DNA of 5,301 bases, taken from the NCBI GenBank assembly GCA_030635995.1, contig DAOVXU010000128.1, positions 1 to 5,301 of the forward strand, written 5' to 3'. This stretch comes from Arcobacter sp. (GTDB taxonomy: Bacteria; Campylobacterota; Campylobacteria; Campylobacterales; Arcobacteraceae). Shown piece after piece: positions 1-5,088 of this stretch (position 1 is its first letter; each line of letters begins with the position of its first letter). A program made the translations under genes and the position numbers. The notes under the pieces were generated by a model. It saw nothing but the letters and a program-made list of their open reading frames with translations. It had not been told where the DNA came from and did not search any database.

Positions 1-726
1 AAAAAACTGTTTATGCAAAATATTGCTAGAGCTGCTTTACTTTTAGAGTTAATTGTATCTTGGATGGTATGGTCACATCACTTACTTGCAGATCAAGGTC
101 AACCAAATCTTATGAAACTATTATCTGGTGAGATGGTAACTGCATTTGAACTTGTAACTCAAGGTATTGCTGTATTTATTACACTTGTAACTTTATGGAG
201 TGCAAAACCTCTTAAAATGACAAATGAATTAAAATTCTTACTTGGTGGTATTATGGGATTTATGATTGCTATTCCTGCTGCTATATTACAAGCAGATATG
301 GGTCTAAATAGAATTCTTCATAATACACAGTGGATTATATTTACTCATGTACATGTTGCAATTTTAGTTGGACTTACTATGACTTTATATGCTGCGGTTT
401 ATACTTTATGGCCAATTTTAACTAATAATTGTAAATTATATAGTCAAAAAATGGCAAACTTTCATTTTTGGTCACACATAATAGGATCGCTTGGTATGGG
501 TTGTTTTATGGGTCTTGCTGCTATGGAGGGTGCTTTAAGAAGAACTCTTTATGTTGATGGGGAATATAATACTTATATGATTTTAGGTGCAATTTGTGGA
601 ACACTTATTTTACTTTCTTGGTTAGTTTATCTAGTTAATATTGTTATGAGTGTTGGAGTAAAAGGTCTTATTGGTATTTTTATGCCATCAAAACTTGATA
701 CAAAAGATTTAGTACCTGCTGAATAA
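1..726 (+). CDS. Heme-copper (B-type / ba3-like) cytochrome oxidase subunit I, C-terminal part, 5' truncated by window edge
   Basis: This is the catalytic membrane subunit of a terminal oxidase that reduces O2 to water and pumps protons at the cytoplasmic membrane. The frame is open to base 1, reading KKLF before the first ATG at base 13, so that ATG is internal and the true start lies upstream. About 241 residues are visible, with roughly six hydrophobic helices. The His-His pair at visible residues 26-27 (SHHLLADQGQP) fits the two CuB ligands. The segment HNTQW followed by THVH (His116 and His118) fits the helix that supplies the axial ligands of the high-spin and low-spin hemes. The HNT-W spacing resembles Thermus ba3 more than A-type aa3 or CcoN, which is why I favour the B family. 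The helix with the CuB-ligand His and cross-linked Tyr is off-window. The gene ends with a terminator and so is probably last in its operon. The superfamily is certain; the subfamily is an inference. Confidence 0.88.
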   Translation, partial: KKLFMQNIARAALLLELIVSWMVWSHHLLADQGQPNLMKLLSGEMVTAFELVTQGIAVFITLVTLWSAKPLKMTNELKFLLGGIMGFMIAIPAAILQADMGLNRILHNTQWIIFTHVHVAILVGLTMTLYAAVYTLWPILTNNCKLYSQKMANFHFWSHIIGSLGMGCFMGLAAMEGALRRTLYVDGEYNTYMILGAICGTLILLSWLVYLVNIVMSVGVKGLIGIFMPSKLDTKDLVPAE

Positions 727-759
727 TTTTAGTTAATTACTAAACTAAGAGATTTATAC

Positions 760-795
760 AAATAGGTTATGGTATTTTTCCATAACCTATTTTTT
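760..795 (+). terminator. Rho-independent terminator after the oxidase gene
   Basis: A perfect 13-bp stem (760-772 pairing with 780-792) encloses a 7-nt loop and runs straight into a T run ending at 795. It lies 33 nt after the oxidase stop codon and separates that gene from the unknown three-gene unit. The stem contains GG and CC pairs at its tip, which is strong for such AT-rich DNA. Confidence 0.9.
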
Positions 796-837
796 ATATT
801 AAATAAAAGTTAATTTAGATTAATTTTTATTTAATAT

Positions 838-843
838 TATAAT
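838..843 (+). promoter_or_regulatory. Possible -10 box (TATAAT) for the paralogous membrane-protein operon
   Basis: A perfect TATAAT lies between the oxidase terminator and the ATG at 858, where a promoter is expected. A poor -35-like TTTAGA (814-819) sits 18 nt upstream. There is a conflict: the best ribosome-binding site (AGGA, 844-847) lies directly after the box, so a start site 6-8 nt downstream would exclude it from the mRNA. Either the message is nearly leaderless or the real -10 is further upstream, for example TATATT at 795-800. Confidence 0.35.
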
Positions 844-857
844 AGGAAAATATATAA

Positions 858-1496
858 ATGATAAATATAAAAAAAGTAGCACATCAAATTAAATTTGATG
901 GTATGTACAATACAGTTTATAGTGAAGTTCAAGAAAAGTTAGATAATCTTGACCCAAGTGTAGATGAGATAGAACAGCTTATAACTGATGATGAATATTA
1001 TATTTGGGAATATAAAGAGTTAAATAGATATGGAGAGTTATCTTCTGTTCATGCAAAAAAGTTAGATATTAAAGATGACGAATCTATTGAAGCTAAAGAG
1101 TTTAAAACAAAATTAAATGATAATGTTCAACAACTAAAAAATTTAGAAAATTTTGAAGTAGATTCAAAAAATAGTGCTTATTCCATTTGGATAGGGAGTA
1201 TTGGTGTTATGGTTATTTTTATGGTACATAATTATTTTGCACTTTTTAGTGATCTTTATAATACACATGAAAATTGGATATATTTTGGGTATGCTATTAT
1301 TTTAGGATTTACATATTGGGGATATAAACGAACAAAAGCAAATCATGAAAATCAACATATTTTATATAAAGATTTACATAAAGAAACTAGGAATATGATA
1401 AAAGAAGGTTTTGAACAACATTATTTTACCCATGAAGAATTTTTTATTGGAATTACAACAGGTGACGATGAGTTTTTTAAAGATACTACACATTAA
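858..1496 (+). CDS. Uncharacterised two-helix membrane protein (paralog A of a tandem pair)
   Basis: The 212-residue product is not a family I recognise. It has an N-terminal hydrophilic region of about 105 residues, predicted membrane helices near residues 107-129 and 140-156 with a short acidic loop between them, and a hydrophilic C-terminal tail. The basic residues after helix 2 suggest that both ends are cytoplasmic. It aligns without gaps to the next gene's product. Shared motifs are MINI-KV at the N-terminus, YY-EYK-LNR-GELSSVH at 47-65, NH--QH at 162-167 and K-TR--IK at 175-182. The C-terminal tail is longer than in the paralog and acidic (GDDEFF). The start follows AGGA (844-847) with a 10-nt spacer and preserves the MINI start seen in the paralog. 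It is the first gene of a three-gene unit. The gene is near-certain; its function is unknown. Confidence 0.9.
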   Translation: MINIKKVAHQIKFDGMYNTVYSEVQEKLDNLDPSVDEIEQLITDDEYYIWEYKELNRYGELSSVHAKKLDIKDDESIEAKEFKTKLNDNVQQLKNLENFEVDSKNSAYSIWIGSIGVMVIFMVHNYFALFSDLYNTHENWIYFGYAIILGFTYWGYKRTKANHENQHILYKDLHKETRNMIKEGFEQHYFTHEEFFIGITTGDDEFFKDTTH

Positions 1497-1508
1497 GATG
1501 TTAAAAAG

Positions 1509-2114
1509 ATGATAAATATAAATAAAGTTATATCTGATATTCATAGTGATGGCAAATATGATGCTATGCTAGAATCTATTAAAAAAACTTTAAATATAGA
1601 TACTCCATCCTTAGAAGATATTAAAAAATTAGTTATCGAAGATGATTATTATGTTAAGGAATATAAAGATTTAAATAGATGGGGAGAACTATCTTCAGTA
1701 CATATAAAAGAGTTATCATTAAATGGTAATGATACCCTAGAAGTAAAAGATATTAAAGAAAAAATTAATCAAAATATAACTTATTTGACTAATAATGAGG
1801 AATATGAGATACCCTCAAAAAAAATAATATATGCTGCTTGGACAGGCTTTATAACTCTTACTATAATTTATGTAATTGATAATATAACTAGAGTTTTTAC
1901 TCATCTTTATATTACAAATCCAAATGCTATATATATATCTTTTGCAGTAGTTTTTATTATCTCTATTTTAGGATATATTAAAATAGTTAAAAATCACACT
2001 TTGCAACATAAAAAATATATACAAACACAAAAAGATACAAGGCAATTAATCAAAGATGCACTATCTAAAAAGTATATAACTATAAATGAAGTTTATAAAG
2101 GAGAAACACTATGA
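1509..2114 (+). CDS. Uncharacterised two-helix membrane protein (paralog B of a tandem pair)
   Basis: The 201-residue product has the same architecture as its upstream neighbour: a hydrophilic N-terminal region, helices near residues 105-126 and 138-160, and a basic C-terminal tail. By my hand count about 33 of the first 70 residues are identical to paralog A. The motifs EYK-LNR-GELSSVH, NH--QH and K-TR--IK fall at the same residue numbers, so this is a tandem duplication. Divergence is greatest in the linker (about 72-104) and at the C-terminus. The gene starts 12 nt after the previous stop with only a weak AAAAAG upstream, so translation may depend on coupling. It overlaps the next small gene by 4 nt (ATGA). 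No catalytic signature is visible and I assign no function. Confidence 0.9.
   Translation: MININKVISDIHSDGKYDAMLESIKKTLNIDTPSLEDIKKLVIEDDYYVKEYKDLNRWGELSSVHIKELSLNGNDTLEVKDIKEKINQNITYLTNNEEYEIPSKKIIYAAWTGFITLTIIYVIDNITRVFTHLYITNPNAIYISFAVVFIISILGYIKIVKNHTLQHKKYIQTQKDTRQLIKDALSKKYITINEVYKGETL
2097..2103 (+). promoter_or_regulatory. Strong Shine-Dalgarno site for the 42-residue membrane protein
   Basis: AAAGGAG lies inside the last codons of paralog B, 7 nt before the ATG at 2111. It is the best ribosome-binding site on the plus strand here and decides that the short downstream frame is a real gene. Confidence 0.8.
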
Positions 2115-2239
2115 AAAATTTAATATTTTTTGTTTTATTTATTATAGGATTAATGTATTATTTAATTCAACATGGAGCTGATACTCAAGCCAAAGAAGCA
2201 AATCCTCAAGAATCACATAAAAGTTCATATAAACTTTAA
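2111..2239 (+). CDS. Small single-helix membrane protein, 42 residues
   Basis: This short gene starts with ATG at 2111, overlaps the stop of paralog B by 4 nt (ATGA) and is preceded by AAAGGAG at an ideal 7-nt spacing. The product begins MKNLIFFVLFIIGLMYYLI, a hydrophobic helix covering about residues 4-19. A polar tail of about 23 residues follows (QHGADTQAKEANPQESHKSS) and ends in YKL. With one lysine at the N-terminus, the likely topology is N-terminus in, tail in the periplasm. A non-cleaved anchor seems more likely than a signal peptide, since no convincing cleavage site is seen. Its position suggests it acts with the two paralogs, perhaps as an accessory subunit, but that is inference from operon structure. 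Its stop codon lies within the convergent hairpin. No homology is recognised. Confidence 0.75.
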   Translation: MKNLIFFVLFIIGLMYYLIQHGADTQAKEANPQESHKSSYKL

Positions 2240-2260
2240 TCTAATAAAAAAGATTAAAGT
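2233..2260. terminator. Convergent hairpin, probable shared bidirectional terminator
   Basis: A 10-bp perfect stem (2233-2242 with 2251-2260) and an 8-nt A-rich loop lie at the junction of two convergent genes. The plus-strand stop (2237-2239) is in the left arm and the minus-strand stop (2254-2256) is in the right arm. Neither side has a clean T run after the stem, so termination efficiency is uncertain. The position and symmetry argue for a terminator. Confidence 0.5.
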
Positions 2261-2601
2261 CCTGTATGATTTACAGCAATATATTCACCGTGAAGTCTTA
2301 AAAATACATACAGATTTTGTTTACTTTTATCTGTAATATTTTTATTTGTAAATTCTACTACCCATTCTGGTCTATCGTTAAAGATCTTTTTTATAGCTCT
2401 AGTAGCGTCAATTAAAAGCCAACTTTTATCTATATACTTTTTATCAACTAATTTTACAATAATCTCTTTTGCTTTAACTATTGCTATATTTGCAGGAATT
2501 GGCGATGGTTGTTCTGTAAAATAACGCCCACCTGAACCAGCTAATAAAGGTATATTGATAAATATTAGTAGTGATAATAGTTTTAATATAATATTTCTCA
2601 T
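2254..2601 (-). CDS. Small secreted protein, DUF6488-like
   Basis: The 115-residue product has an N-terminal signal peptide: MRN, a hydrophobic core to about residue 20, and a plausible cleavage after Ala21 (LLA-GSGG). The mature part, about 94 residues, has the pattern I associate with the DUF6488 family of small exported proteins: a helix with an AK-E-I--LV pattern, K--D-SW (58-61), EWVV-F-N (79-86), LYVF (97-100) and a C-terminal GEYIAVNHTG. The recognition is from memory of the family and should be treated as moderate. No cysteine is visible in the mature part and no catalytic motif is apparent; the function is unknown. Its ATG overlaps the stop of the upstream membrane-anchored gene by 4 nt, so the two are co-transcribed and probably translationally coupled. 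Confidence 0.82.
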   Translation of the reverse strand: MRNIILKLLSLLIFINIPLLAGSGGRYFTEQPSPIPANIAIVKAKEIIVKLVDKKYIDKSWLLIDATRAIKKIFNDRPEWVVEFTNKNITDKSKQNLYVFLRLHGEYIAVNHTGL

Positions 2602-3203
2602 TTAGAATCTCCTTGAGCTGGGATATCTGTTACTGTTGGCACTTCTATTTTATCTTTTCTATTTAAATCTAGAATAGTAATATTATCTGTTTTATGAAAA
2701 GTGGGTACAATAACTAACTTTAAAGAGTTATCAAAACCAAAATGCTCATACATTCCACGGTGTGTAACTCTGAACATATTAGCTATAAGTTCTTGTTTTT
2801 TTGGTATCACTTTTTCATGAAATATTTTACTCATATTCATAATCAATACATAATTACCATCTGAAAATTGACCAAATTCTAAACTATTTATATATCTATA
2901 ATTTCCAATTGGTAAAGGTATTAGCATTTTTTCATGAGCATCTATTAAAGCATTTGCTTGTTGTTTTATAATTGTAATAAAATCTTTTTGATATTGTTCA
3001 TTTTTTGGAAATAATGTTATAAGTTGTTTTTGTATTGTAAACTTATCTTTATTTTTACTTGCTTTAGCTACCATATTAACCAAAACTTTTTCATCAGTTT
3101 CACCTTTAAATTCAACATCATCTTTTATTGTAATAGTATATAAAGTATATAACATACCAATCAAGATAGACCATCTTATCACTTTTGCGAATTTATTAAA
3201 CAT
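2598..3203 (-). CDS. Uncharacterised membrane-anchored protein, 201 residues
   Basis: I do not recognise this family. A single hydrophobic segment at about residues 9-26 follows a basic N-terminus (FNKFAKVIR), which predicts an uncleaved anchor with about 170 residues in the periplasm. The soluble part looks alpha-helical and lysine-rich up to about residue 95. It then becomes mixed, with a segment GNYVLIMNMSKIFHEKVIP (116-134) and LKLVIVPTFH (161-170) that look like strands. No cysteines are present and no enzyme motif is visible. The start is supported by AAGGA (complement of 3213-3217) about 9 nt upstream. The stop overlaps the start of the DUF6488-like gene by 4 nt (ATGA), so the two form a bicistronic pair. 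It lies downstream of the lipoprotein terminator and has its own candidate -10 box. Confidence 0.85.
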   Translation of the reverse strand: MFNKFAKVIRWSILIGMLYTLYTITIKDDVEFKGETDEKVLVNMVAKASKNKDKFTIQKQLITLFPKNEQYQKDFITIIKQQANALIDAHEKMLIPLPIGNYRYINSLEFGQFSDGNYVLIMNMSKIFHEKVIPKKQELIANMFRVTHRGMYEHFGFDNSLKLVIVPTFHKTDNITILDLNRKDKIEVPTVTDIPAQGDSK

Positions 3204-3224
3204 TTATTATAATCCTTGTAAATA

Positions 3225-3230
3225 ATTATA
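3225..3230 (-). promoter_or_regulatory. Candidate -10 box (TATAAT) for the bicistronic envelope pair
   Basis: A perfect TATAAT on the minus strand lies 21 nt before the ATG at 3203, in the short gap after the lipoprotein terminator. It would give a leader of roughly 15 nt containing the AAGGA site. No convincing -35 box is seen, as is common for sigma-70 promoters of Campylobacterota. Confidence 0.45.
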
Positions 3231-3257
3231 TGAATTTTATCAAAAATAGGCTTAATG

Positions 3258-3308
3258 AAAAAATATTATAGAAAATAAAATCTAAATATAGTTTTTATTT
3301 TCTATAAT
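3258..3308 (-). terminator. AT-rich intrinsic terminator after the lipoprotein gene
   Basis: A perfect 16-bp inverted repeat (3265-3280 with 3293-3308) with a 12-nt loop is followed on the minus strand by six T residues (complement of 3258-3263). The upper arm includes the lipoprotein stop codon. The stem holds only one G-C pair, so it may be leaky and allow read-through into the downstream pair. Confidence 0.7.
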
Positions 3309-4251
3309 TTAAATCATCTTTATATCTGGGATGATGGAAATGTAGCTTATGATCACAAGAGTTTGATATAATTGAACTATCAAGTGTAATAGTCCCTATT
3401 TGTTTCCAATTTTTATTATCATTTATAATATTATTTGCAACAAAGATATTAAAAACTAAGCTATCATTATCTATTATTTTAAGCTCATCACGAAAATCTT
3501 TAGCATCTACTTTTTTACTATTTTTAGCCTCTAACTTCATCCATTTTGGTGTAATAATATCTTTATTATTATCTTCACCCAATTGTGATATCTCATAAAG
3601 TTGTCTAATACTAGAATGATTATCTACCTTATTAAATGTATATGCCACTTTTATAGCATATAATAGATTTTTTAAAACTTCAAAAGTAAAAGACACCTCT
3701 GGTTCATTTGTCAAAACTACATCAGTATAATGTTTTGCATCAGTTCCACCTAAATCATCAATAAGAAAAAAGTTAGCACTATTTTGTTTATTTATTTTAT
3801 TTGGATCCATTGTTGGAAATATTTTTCCTGCAAATCCAAATGCTCGATTACTATCACTAGTTGTATTTGATAAGGCTGTTGAAGCTCGTGCAATAATTAA
3901 AGCTTTGGTGTCTTTTTTAAAATATCCACTATAAATATTTGAATTATCAATACTCCAAATACCTTTAAAACATATTCCATTTGGATGAGCCAATTTATCA
4001 AATGGATCTAATATATCTGCATGGTCAAGTAAAGTTCTTTGGGCATTTTTTAAAATTGTATCTTCTGTTGAAGTTGTTAATTTCCGATATGAGATATTGT
4101 TTTGTGGTAGTTTATCTAAAGGATTTGAGGAAACTATATCCCACACATCTTGAAAACTATGATTTGAAATCTTTTTTATTTTATTTATTTTTACTTCTTT
4201 TGAGCATCCAGAAATTGAAAATAATATAATTATAAATAATAATAATTTCAT
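3295..4251 (-). CDS. Lipoprotein with a possible catalase-like fold segment
   Basis: The 318-residue product has a lipoprotein signal: a hydrophobic core and lipobox ISGC with Cys16 as the lipidation site, so it is exported and membrane-attached. The segment from about 88 to 165 resembles the start of the catalase beta-barrel: a HPNG--FKG element (89-97), then SGYF-K-TKALIIARAS (108-124), then RAFGFAGKIFP (136-146), then a Phe-Phe pair (161-162). In true catalases the corresponding elements carry the distal His, Arg-x-Ser and the region leading to the active-site Asn. I see no counterpart of the proximal heme-ligand motif (R-x-x-x-Y), and the protein is much shorter than a typical catalase, so peroxide dismutation is not supported. 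The C-terminus has a distinctive CDHKLHFHHPR motif (299-309). The start is supported by AAAGGG (complement of 4259-4264), 7 nt upstream. The fold is an inference; the lipoprotein call is firm. Confidence 0.82.
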   Translation of the reverse strand: MKLLLFIIILFSISGCSKEVKINKIKKISNHSFQDVWDIVSSNPLDKLPQNNISYRKLTTSTEDTILKNAQRTLLDHADILDPFDKLAHPNGICFKGIWSIDNSNIYSGYFKKDTKALIIARASTALSNTTSDSNRAFGFAGKIFPTMDPNKINKQNSANFFLIDDLGGTDAKHYTDVVLTNEPEVSFTFEVLKNLLYAIKVAYTFNKVDNHSSIRQLYEISQLGEDNNKDIITPKWMKLEAKNSKKVDAKDFRDELKIIDNDSLVFNIFVANNIINDNKNWKQIGTITLDSSIISNSCDHKLHFHHPRYKDDLNYRK

Positions 4252-4269
4252 ATATTAACCCTTTAGATT

Positions 4270-4275
4270 ATTATA
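4270..4275 (-). promoter_or_regulatory. Candidate extended -10 promoter for the lipoprotein gene
   Basis: The minus strand reads TGATATAAT here, a TATAAT preceded by the TGn extension, 18 nt before the ATG at 4251. The predicted leader is only about 11-12 nt and just includes the AAAGGG site. It lies in the 50-nt gap after rimM, which shows no good terminator, so the lipoprotein gene could also be reached by read-through from the ribosomal cluster. Confidence 0.45.
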
Positions 4276-4301
4276 TCAAAATTTTATATTTTATTTATCT
4301 A

Positions 4302-4829
4302 TTAACTAGCTTCAAATATATCAATAGCATTTTGAACATTGATAATTTTAGTATCAATATTTACATCTAATATATAACTATCATTATAAGGTATCATAAA
4401 TGTTTTAGCACTATCTTTATCTTTTAGTAGTTTAGTAGAAGTTTCAACCTCTAAATAATCATCAATAGGATACCTATGTATCTCTTTTATTTTTCCTAAA
4501 AGTTTTCCATCTTCAAATACATTACACTGTTCTATATCAAACCAAAAGAATTGTTTCTTTTCAAGTTTACAATTTTTGATTGTATCGTTTTTCGTTGTTA
4601 GTAGTTGAGCATTTATATATCTTTGGGCATCTTCTATTGAATTTATTCCAAAAAATTTAACAGTTTTTGAAGTTAAATTTATCGATTCAATTTGAAGTTC
4701 TTGTTTTTTATGAGTTATAAATGTAGCATTTTTCTTGAATTGTTCAGGAAAATCAGTATCGATATGGAGTTTTAGCTGACCTTTAAGACCAACAGTTTTT
4801 CCTATCTTTGCAACATAAATATTATCCAT
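4302..4829 (-). CDS. rimM: Ribosome maturation factor RimM (16S rRNA processing)
   Basis: RimM is a cytoplasmic assembly factor that binds ribosomal protein S19 and helps mature the head of the 30S subunit. The 175-residue product has the two expected domains. The N-terminal RimM barrel opens with VAKIGKTVGLKGQLKLHIDTD (6-26) and includes the -IEDAQRYINAQL- element (65-77). The C-terminal PRC-barrel runs from FFWFDIEQCNVF (94-105) through GKLLGKIKEI, DDYLEVE and MIPYNDSYILDVNID to the end. Length is normal for the family. The start lies 14 nt after the khpA stop, with a short GAG as a weak ribosome-binding site. Its position after rpsP and khpA matches the conserved bacterial order. The usual next gene, trmD, does not follow. 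Confidence 0.95.
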   Translation of the reverse strand: MDNIYVAKIGKTVGLKGQLKLHIDTDFPEQFKKNATFITHKKQELQIESINLTSKTVKFFGINSIEDAQRYINAQLLTTKNDTIKNCKLEKKQFFWFDIEQCNVFEDGKLLGKIKEIHRYPIDDYLEVETSTKLLKDKDSAKTFMIPYNDSYILDVNIDTKIINVQNAIDIFEAS

Positions 4830-4843
4830 AGTTAAAATCTCAA

Positions 4844-5083
4844 CTATGCTTTTAATACTTGAATTTTATAAGAGACACCATCTTTAGCTTTACAACCATT
4901 TATCATAGTCTTAAGCGAGTTTATCATATTTCCACTTTTTCCGATTAGTTTACCTAAATCTTCATTGGCAGCAAAAATAATAATCTCTTTAAATGTAGGG
5001 TCAACTTCGTGAACCTCTACTTTTATACTATCAGGTTGTGAAACTATAAGTTTAGTATAGTCTGTTATAAAATCAACTATCAT
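4844..5083 (-). CDS. khpA: KH-domain RNA-binding protein KhpA
   Basis: This 79-residue cytoplasmic protein is essentially a single KH domain. The RNA-binding loop GKLIGKSG carries the GxxG motif (Gly48-Lys-Ser-Gly51), followed by the helix NMINSLKTMI typical of the KhpA family (formerly YlqC or UPF0109). In other bacteria KhpA pairs with KhpB and binds many RNAs; whether it does so here is not shown by the sequence. The start lies 5 nt after the rpsP stop, with no strong ribosome-binding site, consistent with coupled translation. The placement between rpsP and rimM is the standard one and supports the call. Confidence 0.94.
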   Translation of the reverse strand: MIVDFITDYTKLIVSQPDSIKVEVHEVDPTFKEIIIFAANEDLGKLIGKSGNMINSLKTMINGCKAKDGVSYKIQVLKA

Positions 5084-5088
5084 AAAAA

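Noticed and set aside
13..15. ATG at 13 as the start of the oxidase gene
   Set aside because: The frame is open to base 1, there is no ribosome-binding site, and the protein would lack the N-terminal half of subunit I. It is an internal Met of a gene cut by the window edge.
729..743. Small inverted repeat TTAGT / ACTAA just after the oxidase stop
   Set aside because: Only 5 bp in AT-rich sequence, expected by chance, and the adjacent 13-bp hairpin explains termination.
796..837. Repeated TTAATTT-like words upstream of paralog A, possible operator
   Set aside because: The words are short, A/T-only and irregularly spaced. They are not distinguishable from background AT richness.
858..2239. 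Calling the three-gene unit an anti-phage or toxin system
   Set aside because: Two-helix membrane proteins with cytoplasmic domains occur in some conflict systems, but no nuclease, NADase, protease or nucleotide-sensor motif is visible and the neighbours are not defence genes. The evidence supports only an unknown membrane complex.
3981..4229. Plus-strand 82-codon open frame starting MDEPIYQMDL
   Set aside because: It lies wholly antisense to the lipoprotein gene, which has a clear signal peptide and ribosome-binding site. The frame has no Shine-Dalgarno site and its low-complexity Leu-rich sequence is what the complement of that gene would give.
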